DNA of 64,000 nt from Phocoena phocoena (lineage: Eukaryota > Chordata > Mammalia > Artiodactyla > Phocoenidae): the NCBI RefSeq assembly GCF_963924675.1, contig NC_089225.1:83611951-83675950 (forward strand). Reading direction: 5' to 3'. The notes under the pieces were generated by a model. That model did not search any database. It was not told where the DNA came from and worked only from the letters and a program-made list of their open reading frames with translations. This document shows positions 56,401 to 64,000 of the stretch, piece by piece; the first letter of the stretch is position 1; each line of letters opens with the position of its first letter. The position numbers were made by a program, and so were the translations under genes.

Positions 56401-57157
56401 TGTTGCGATGCTGTCTGGGAGTCCCTGGCCCAAGCCTCTGCCCCCAGCACACTTCTCATTCATTACACAAGGACATCAAACCCCTATTTGGTTAAACCAC
56501 TCTTGGTTAGGTTTTCTATTGCTTGTACCAAACACATTTTTAACCAATTCAGCTCCCTTCCCCAAAAGGCTCAATGATGCCCCACCAGAGTCTTTAATAC
56601 TCCTGTCAGTAAGATGCTTTAAAGTTTGCTTTATTGTATAAATAGATGCTATGGGCATTGGGCTGGTTTGGCCAGTTTCCCTCGGTCTGATTACCAAGGA
56701 AGTGAGTGACAGGCTGGCCATCACTTGCTGTGGGTCTGCCATGTCCAGACCCCAATGCTAGATGATCACCCCTACACCGAGGTGTCACATGATGGGTGGA
56801 TGGGACACTGCACATGCAAATTACTTTTCTTTTCACAGCTACATGTATTTACAAATATACTGAGTTCATTTACAAAGGCAGAAAATGGCTACCTCAAAAC
56901 AGCAATGAATTACCTGAGATCATTTACTTACCCGTTGGGATTATTTGATTTTTCTTTTCAGCCTAAAGTTTCTAATTGGTGACTGTAAGTTTTTTCCTCT
57001 TGCCCCAGTGATATGACACCGTCAGGATTCTGGCCATGTGGTTGCTCCTTCCTGCGTAAAGTATGCACAGTTGGCACAGAGTTAAATCAGTGCTGCCTCG
57101 CTATCCCCCTTGGAAGAAGAGCACTTCCCGTTGAGGTAGAAATCACCCCATGTGGTT

Positions 57158-57190
57158 ATTTGTCAGCTAGCTGCAATGCAGCTGACAAAT
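57158..57190. other. Perfect 11 bp hairpin
   Basis: ATTTGTCAGCT (57158-57168) and AGCTGACAAAT (57180-57190), loop of 11. The right arm begins with a CAGCTG E-box overlap. This is direct sequence evidence. Function is unknown. Confidence 0.85.
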
Positions 57191-57591
57191 CCCGAAATAC
57201 TGTTGTGAAAGGCAACCCTCTCCTGACTTGTCCAGCACATCCACTTTGCAGCAAAACCATAAATGCCATCCCAAAGGTATTAGGTGGCTCTTTTTCTATG
57301 TTCATGACAAGAAACAAGAAAATGAAAAGTTGCGCGAAGCTGGGAAAATTGCAGAAACCTGGCAGGGGATGACTTTCACCTGAGGAGTTTGTCAGTTCCA
57401 AAGGGACATCTGAAGCAAGTTTTAAGAATAAGAAGTATCCGGTTCCCATTCCAACCATTTGCCTGGCCATAATTATTGCAATATGGACTAACATCCCAGC
57501 CCTGCAATGCACCTGGGCAGGCTCAACAAATACAACCCACCTGCAGTATTAATTAACTTTGATGACACAAGTCAGAAAGGTCTTTATTTAT

Positions 57592-57628
57592 TACAATATG
57601 TTCTCTTTTTAACAGGGAACATATTGTA
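57592..57628. other. Perfect 12 bp hairpin
   Basis: TACAATATGTTC (57592-57603) and GAACATATTGTA (57617-57628), loop of 13. Function is unknown. Confidence 0.85.
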
Positions 57629-58225
57629 TTTTCCTAGCTCCAGTCTGTCAGATTATCCTCAAATATATACACCTCTCACCTCAAGGTGGGGAAACGCAGT
57701 GCCTCCCACACTCCCATCCCCAGACTTCCCTCCCCCAAGGCCAAGAGCAGACTAACCCAGCAACGGCGCAAAGTGGTACAAGGCCCTCCAACCGATATGA
57801 ATCTTCTGGAAGTCAAGTCACTTGGTGAACACATGCCTAAGGCTTGAGAAGTCTAATTTTAGTTCCCTCCTGCCCAGTCGCCCGTCCTGCTGAATTTGTC
57901 AGGACCTAATAGATTGAGATAATACCCAAAGTGAAAGGTCATTTTTTTTTTTTTTAAGGTAGTGGATTTGAAAAGAATTCAGGGTCAAGGACTGTAGATT
58001 CTAATCCTTACTCAGTCACTAGTTTATAGACTTCCCCAAGCCTCTTAATTGCCGTGCCTTTGTGTGAAAGAACTAAAACCGCCCTTTCTTACACTAATGC
58101 CCTGAGGATCCATAAGTGCTGGGAAATCCCTCCGCAAATATGAAATTCTATGTAAATAAGCTACTTGAGGAGATATTACTGAGGAGATCTTGAGGCAACT
58201 GACCTGACTTTGCTCGGCACTTGGA

Positions 58226-58260
58226 ACACACACACACACACACTCACACTCACACTCACG
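58226..58260. repeat. Short (AC)n microsatellite
   Basis: An AC run followed by ACTCAC units, imperfect. Confidence 0.9.
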
Positions 58261-59054
58261 TTCACAATGGGTACTAAAGGATTTATTGATGACGAATCTC
58301 ATGAAGAAGGATAACTTAAGTACAGGCACACCTGATGGCCGCATCAAACACCGGTTGACCTCTTGAAGTCCCTTCTAGACGTATTAGCCTTTAATTTCAT
58401 GCTGAGGACGCTAACTTTAATGAATACAGAGTGAGGGCCATATCCATATGTACCTTCCATGGTAATGACAATGTTTATCAGGATTACTGAGATTTGGTCT
58501 TCATTCATAAACTGTAATAGCATCAACCATTTTACAAATATATATTTCCCAGAACTGCTGCACTCTGAAAAACAAACAAAAGAACTCTGCAAGAATCAGT
58601 GCATATTATAATATATGGCTCAGTGCTTAGGGTAACAAAACAGTTGTGTAATTGCTCCCAGCATGACATCTGGATGCACAAAAACTTTGCTTTAAACGGT
58701 GTCTGTCAATTTCCCTACATCAGCGCGGGAATCACTGACACGCACAATTTTACCCATCAGTGTGATGCCCAATTATTTGAAAAGGGTGAAAACTTTATGC
58801 CACTTTCCAACATGACAGCCGTAACCTTTCAATATTGGCAATTGCCGAGATGGTTCATGTACTACATTTTCTGAACATATTTGTGAGTTTTCTCTCAGCA
58901 CCAGCTTCACTCTCTCTTCTCATTATAAAGTATTAACAAAGTTTTGCTTGTCTCTCTTAAGAGTCACATTTGTAGCCACAAAGGATACTTAACTCTACTA
59001 AAGTGTTTATCTGATTGTGAGAGAGATTGTGGCATCTACTCTGAAGGATATTTT
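58261..59054. other. Unique stretch, conserved in style
   Basis: 58600-58900 has a 91-codon open frame and the 10 bp palindrome GGCAATTGCC at 58837-58846. No repeat recognised. Confidence 0.4.
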
Positions 59055-59070
59055 AAAACAAGAGTTTCTT

Positions 59071-59224
59071 ATAAAATAGATAAACAAGGTCCTACTGTAT
59101 AGCACAAGGAACTATATTCTGAAAAAGAATAGATATATACATACGTGTATAATTGAAGCAATTTGCTGTACACCAGAAACTAACACAACATTGTATATCA
59201 ACTATACTTCAATTGCCAAAAAGA
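59071..59224 (+). mobile_element. Short L1 3' end with TSD, sense
   Basis: About 150 bases of L1 3' end ('caaggtcctactgtatagca', 'aactatacttcaattgcc'). TSD AAAACAAGAGTTTC(T/C)T lies at 59055-59070 and 59225-59240. Confidence 0.92.
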
Positions 59225-59441
59225 AAAACAAGAGTTTCCTTCCTGGGTGCTCTATGCGTCACATAGCCTGAAGACAGAGTAGGGTGTCGCATATACTCTA
59301 TTTGGATATTTTATTCAACTTATTATTCTCATTCAAAATTCAGACCTAGCCACACAAAAAAGTAGTAGATGTTTGGCTCCATGTTGTCTTGAAAGAGTTA
59401 ATAGTCTTTTCCAAGTGATATACTGAATTCTCAAAATGTAG

Positions 59442-59529
59442 ATTTGCATAGCAAATAATTAAAGCTGCATATTTGCATATGTCACATAATTTGAATATAC
59501 ATTTATATGCTCTGAGTGTATATGCAAAT
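59442..59529. promoter_or_regulatory. Tight cluster of three perfect POU octamers
   Basis: ATTTGCAT at 59442-59449 and at 59471-59478, and ATGCAAAT at 59522-59529. The first is followed by AGCAAAT, giving an imperfect palindromic POU site. The DNA is AT-rich and free of recognised repeats. Function is inferred. Confidence 0.45.
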
Positions 59530-59744
59530 GAAATTCATTTAAAAATTCCAGGGCATGGATGACCTCCCAACTGTAATGCCCAGTGACTTTTTCCCCACTT
59601 CCTTTATGTCACAGCAACATTTGATGCTCTTCTCTTAGAAATTCTGTCCACCATTAGTGATCTTGCATAAACATGGTTTCATCCAGGACTCTGTGACGGG
59701 CATTTGTTGGGTTTTTGACCACCTAACATCTGAATTCTCTTTCT

Positions 59745-60130
59745 TGTTTGGAGACACCCACTGCTGACATAGAGAAGACCACACACTTGTTCTCTGGGAA
59801 CCCTAGCAGGTGAGGGCACATGACCTAAACTTAATCAATCAGACAGCCCATCTAGAACTCTGAGCCTGGAGCAAAGGATGCAAAGAAGCAAGAAGAGTTT
59901 GCCTTCCACCGTGGTGGCAGCAGTGGGTCTACAGCCTGTGTCCTGAGCAGTGGTAGAAGTGGATTCAGGAGTCTGAGAGTGCCCACTGGGAAGGTTGTAG
60001 TGGGCGCAGGGAGTTCTAACCCAACTAGTCCCGCAGCACAGTCAGCTATGTCTCAACATCTTCCATTGCCTGTTTCTCAAGCCTCCTTCTCAGCCTTCTT
60101 GTGATTCTCTGAGCTGCCAAGTATACTTCC
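59745..60130 (+). repeat. Possible LTR-type relic
   Basis: The text 'tgagggcacatgacctaaac' and 'aatcaatcagacagcccat' resembles the CCAAT-containing part of an old solo LTR. No clear ends are visible. Confidence 0.3.
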
Positions 60131-60429
60131 AATTAAGCTCTTTCAAGCTTAGTTAACCAATTTTTCTTTGTTTGTTTGCAAACAGTAAGTTGCAGTGCTG
60201 ATTATTCTGTGAGCTCTCCTGCACAAAATCATGCTCTGGATCATGTACTAAAATAAAAACCTCTTTATCCTAGTGATTTAGGAGGCTTGGATATCTTTCT
60301 CAATTCAACTTTCGTCTCCATTCCTCACATCTTCTACTTTCCAGTCAACATTCTCTGACCACACTTTTCCCAATCAGGTGTCTCCATTTGTATCAATTTC
60401 CTTGCTTATTAAAAGCTCACCCATCATTC

Positions 60430-60790
60430 AGATCCACATTAATTTGGCTAGCGGTTGGGCCATGTTTAATATTTGCTATAGCTATAGGTACTAGAGGTTT
60501 CAGATTGCTCCAGGTTCTAACTCGCCTATCAAGACTTCTCTGATTGCCTTCAACCCATGGAAAACAGATGTGACCTTCATCTTCCTCGACCTCTTATAGC
60601 ATTTTGCATCTTTCTTATGTCAAATATCACATTCCACTTTGGAAAAAATGGTCATTTGTTTTGTATTCAATGTCTCCTAGATTGTGAGCTCTTACTAATG
60701 TCCTAGAAGATATATCTAATTTTTTTCGTATCTGTACATTTTCTAGCAGAGATCTCGTGATTCATAAATGTCAGTTGAAAACCCAAACGG
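60430..60790 (+). repeat. L2 LINE 3' fragment
   Basis: The segments 'caagacttctctgattgcct', 'ctcctagattgtgagctctt' and 'tgattcataaatgtcagttg' fit the L2 3' region in order. Confidence 0.6.
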
Positions 60791-62740
60791 ATATGCACAC
60801 ATCCTTCTTACACAAATGGAGATTATTACAACTCTTCAAATATACAACTTCTTATGTCTGTAAAATTCCACCCGCTGACTAACTTAAAAGAAAGATAAAA
60901 CATTATATTTCAAATTATATTCTATGATTTCCACCTAAACATGGAAATAATATATTAAAAAGTTTAACAATTAAATATTTAGGAGTTGAACAAGTAACTT
61001 AACTATTTTTACTTTGACTTACTTAACTGGATGTTTTAGGTATTTCCAACATTTAGGTATTTAACAGTCAATGACTATAAGTGGGGTTGGGGGCGGACAG
61101 TTTACATCAATGAACAAGCGTGTTTCTCATGGCAAATGTTCACCACTATAAGCTTGTTCCTAGCCAGTAATATTCATGTATTCTTTGCTGTACACAGAGT
61201 TTCAGAGATAGGAATAAAGGAACCCTAGACAAATTTTGGAGAGAAAGTCAATTATCTATGTTTGTATATTTTATTTCTCATAGGAAAGAGGTTGGAGGAA
61301 AGCACAGTTGTATGCCATTAATAACTGATAAGGATAAGATAGAGTCACTAGGTGGCAAAGTTGAAATAGAAAAAGAACCAGGAATCTAGAAAGGGCTTTA
61401 CTAAGATGGACACATGTGGTCTACTTGGAAAAAATTACCACATATATAATGCATTTCCGGAAGGTTTGGTGCAAAACTTACTTCTTGTGGGTATTTTGTT
61501 TTCCTTTAAAAAAGAAAGGTGTTTTTCTCCCAGTTTTTTTCTATATAAATGCATTTAGAAAGTGGTTAGAGGCTAAGTGCATTGGGGCACTCTAGACATA
61601 ATGGGTTCTGGAGAATCTCTTCTATCATTTTGTCACAATGCATCAATGACAGTTCTAGATTAGATAGTCTGATCACATTTTGGGAGGGTTTCTATATAGT
61701 AAGACCAGTTCCTACAATTCACAATTCTCATACTCTCTCTCCCCACCTCTCTCTCTTTCCGAGCACTCCTACTACAAGCTCTCTTTGCTCGTTCCTTTCA
61801 GCATGGCTTCCGTCCAGAGCCAATTACAGAAAACAACATCTCCCTAGCACTACCGCCAATAATCTCAAAGAAAGAATTGCACCTACTCAAGCCTAAGAAC
61901 ATATTCAAGAAGTTAATTATTTTCCTAGCGTGGTCCTTGGAGCAGCCTTTTTTTTTTTTTTACCTTGTTTCACTGTAAAGTGTCACAGGGTATGATTCCT
62001 GTGGAACATATGGGGTACTATATAAAACCAAGTTGTTGCTGAGTTTACTTAAAATCAGTTCTTATTTCCGTTTTATGTCTGCTTGTTTATGGCTTGTTTG
62101 CCTGGTTCTGAGGTTCTTCCACTCAGAGCTGCCTGTCTCTGGTTCAGAACCCTCTCACTTCAGGGTGCTACATGACCCCGCATGCTGAGAGAAGAAAAGG
62201 GGTAGTGCCAGAAACTCATTTTCCAATAAAATGGCAACATGATTGAAATGCATTCCTCTAAATTCAGTATCAATTAATTTCAATGGTCACAAGTCTTCCA
62301 TCGATTTATAGATGCTGTGCATATCATGATTTTTAGAGAGAACCTTACTCCTGAGACAGCTCTCTAATTGAGAGAAGGATTCTATAGTGTAGAGACCTTC
62401 GATAAATGTCCTATAGAGATAATTTGTAGCTTTTTGTTCTGTTGGTCACTGGGCCAGCCACGCACTGACTTCAGTTAGCAGGTTTGGGAAATGTGTCTGG
62501 AGCCACAGCAAAGAGAGGCTGATCACTGTATCCTCCATGACAACAGAAATCTGTGGAAAGTGTTCGTAACTGACGGGGCTTTTGTTCCGGCCTATTTTCC
62601 ATTATGGGCAAATTCTCAAGATAGTACGGAAATTGTGAATAGAAGACACAGAGGCCTGCCCCCAACAGACACAGAGGAAAAGGAAAAGAATGGATGTGAC
62701 ACCCACTTGATTCAGCGGCATGCTAACAAAACAGGTGAGG
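60791..62740. other. AT-rich unique stretch
   Basis: No repeat or gene supported. A TATA-like ATATAAAA word lies near 62020, but no transcript feature supports a promoter. Confidence 0.4.
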
Positions 62741-62744
62741 ACTT

Positions 62745-62945
62745 GGGCCTGGGTTCAAATGCTGGCCAGTGACACATTCAACGTGGACAGTGTGACCTGG
62801 TATTGACCATTCATTCCTAGCTTGGGGCAAGTCACTTAATTTTTCAGGTGCTCAGTCTTCACACCTATAAAATGAAGCCATAATAATTCACTTAGGTAAA
62901 GCTGAACATAGGTGTCCTCACATGGTAAGCACTTAGCAAGGACAC
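62745..62945 (+). repeat. MIR SINE, sense
   Basis: The segments 'cctgggttcaaatgctggcc', 'ggggcaagtcacttaatttt' and 'acctataaaatgaagccata', with a TAAGCACTTAGCA-type tail. Confidence 0.85.
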
Positions 62946-63469
62946 TTCTCCCGGCTCCCTACCATCTGAGAGTCAGTTTACTACACCGGTGGTGCAGCGA
63001 CTTTGCTGTAACAGGGTAACCAGTTAGAGATCTCAAGAGTGGGCGAGGGTCTGCCCCTATATCACCCGCAGACAATTACATTCTAGCTGGCTCTCGGCTT
63101 TTCTGTTTTTATTGATTGTCGATAGTGTGCCAGTCCTGGACTCAGTGGCTGCCTACAAACTCAGCTTCCTTCAAGAACTAACAAGCTAATTGGAGCCTCC
63201 CAAGAATGCAGGGTAGAGATTAAAATGCCAAAGGCATGAGCTTGTCAAGATCTAACGGGGTCCAAAGACAGAGAAGCAAGAAAACTGGAGAGATGGAAAA
63301 TCTAGCGACACCTCAGGACTTCACATATTTCCTTGGGCGAGTCATTTCCCCCTCCCCACGTCCCCAAGCCTCTAAGGCCTCACAGTGCTCTGACATCCTA
63401 CAACACAAGCAGCAAATGGCTCTCTGCTGGGGTGGGTTAGAACAGTGGCCACCCTGGGAGATCGGTGCT
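62946..63469. other. Unique stretch, no gene seen
   Basis: No repeat or exon supported. The frames on both strands near 63236-63532 overlap each other and the next MIR. Confidence 0.4.
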
Positions 63470-63650
63470 GACAAAGGCTCTTTGGTGCATCCACTGGAAC
63501 TGAGTTTGGACCTTATCTCTGCCACTGGCTGACTGTATGAGCGTGAGAAAGCTCTTGAACTCTCTGGGACTTGGTTTCCATCTGTATAAGGGGGAGTTCA
63601 TGGGATAGTTATGGGGTTTAGGTGAGAAAATGCATTTAAAATGAAGGGCT
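63470..63650 (+). repeat. MIR SINE, sense
   Basis: The segments 'ctctgccactggctgactgt', 'gagaaagctcttgaactctc' and 'ttggtttccatctgtataag' show MIR core order. Confidence 0.8.
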
Positions 63651-63654
63651 TAAT

Positions 63655-63838
63655 GATGGGAAAGACATTAAAATTAAGGTCATGGATTTAGAGAGGTTCA
63701 GAAAATCTCTCCAAGGTTCCATCTCCTCCGCTGTAAAATGATTTTGTAATAGTTTCTACTTTTTAAGGCTGTTGGGAGGATTAAAGGAACTAGTCAATAA
63801 ATGATACCTACAAATAGCCCCTAGCACATATGCTTTAG
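63655..63838 (+). repeat. Second MIR-like copy, sense
   Basis: The segments 'catctcctccgctgtaaaat', 'aaggctgttgggaggattaa' and 'tagcccctagcacatatgc' are MIR 3' half features, directly after the previous MIR. Confidence 0.65.
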
Positions 63839-64000
63839 GAAACAGAGCAGATTAGATGTTTGTATCCTCCTTATTATCCCATTTCCTGCACTGCTTGCCG
63901 TTCCTTTGTTTACCTATCCCTCAGCACCATGCTTGGCCACCTGCAGATGTCTCTCTTCTAATATCCAGATAGGATTCCCCAAAGAGCCTTAGCAATCTTC

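Larger units (their letters stand above)
56401..58225. other. Unique stretch with two perfect hairpins
   Basis: No repeat or gene supported. A POU octamer lies at 56814-56821. Two perfect inverted repeats lie at 57158-57190 and 57592-57628. The opposed open frames at 57013-57512 overlap on both strands and have no recognisable domain. Confidence 0.4.

Noticed and set aside
57013..57512. Two opposed frames of about 118 codons
   Set aside because: Overlapping frames on both strands without any family resemblance are expected when stops are sparse by chance.
62010..62040. A TATA-box promoter
   Set aside because: The ATATAAAA word is isolated in AT-rich DNA with no supporting elements or downstream frame.

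Overview
The window reads as nuclear DNA of a whale or dolphin (Cetacea). The main evidence is the repeat content. About a dozen nearly identical copies of a ~200 bp tRNA-derived SINE are present, each opening with a GGCTTCCCTGGTGGCGCAG-type head and carrying a pol III A box (TGGCGCAGTGG) and B box (GGTTCGTGCCCC). This is the CHR-type SINE of cetaceans and their relatives. There are also three longer and two older relatives, artiodactyl-type L1 3' ends, and a background of MIR, L2, MaLR-like LTRs and hAT-Charlie relics. I saw no BovB or Bov-A type repeat, which argues against a ruminant. The genus cannot be told from this sequence alone.

No protein-coding gene, exon, tRNA, snRNA or processed pseudogene could be supported. 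The long open frames fall into two groups: SINE copies, whose antisense strand happens to be open in all three frames, and frames of chance length in non-repeat DNA. The window is best described as intergenic or deep intronic DNA. No CRISPR array, origin or bacterial feature is present.

Layout. 0-11.5 kb: SINEs, LTR relics, MIR, and an L2 copy split by an LTR and a young SINE, ending in a 1.1 kb antisense L1. 11.5-22 kb: old LINE remains, a POU-octamer cluster near 14.4 kb, a double L2 block near 15-16 kb, a sense L1 at 18.2 kb, and an L2 split by a SINE at 21.4 kb. 22-26.4 kb: the longest block with no interspersed repeat, holding three compound dinucleotide repeats. 26.4-41.4 kb: the densest accessory zone, with young L1 and SINE insertions flanked by clear target-site duplications (TSDs), interleaved with motif-rich unique DNA at 28.9-29.1 and 31.7-32.8 kb. 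41.4-56 kb: mostly unique DNA with hAT relics, a MIR split by an L1, and a recognisable 5S rRNA-like relic at 50.3 kb. 56-64 kb: an LTR split by a SINE, a unique block with two perfect hairpins near 57 kb, a tight octamer cluster at 59.4-59.5 kb, and L2/MIR remains at the end.

The most interesting items are not genes. They are (i) the ancient 5S rRNA-derived relic inside apparently unique DNA, (ii) two clusters of three perfect POU octamers each, (iii) an antisense SINE copy that has gained a splice acceptor and two donor-like sites around an open 153 nt segment, and (iv) SINE insertions with unusual structures: one tail-less, one with a duplicated head, one with an apparent 3' transduction. 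Conservation could not be tested here, so all enhancer suggestions are inference from motif content and absence of recognised repeats.
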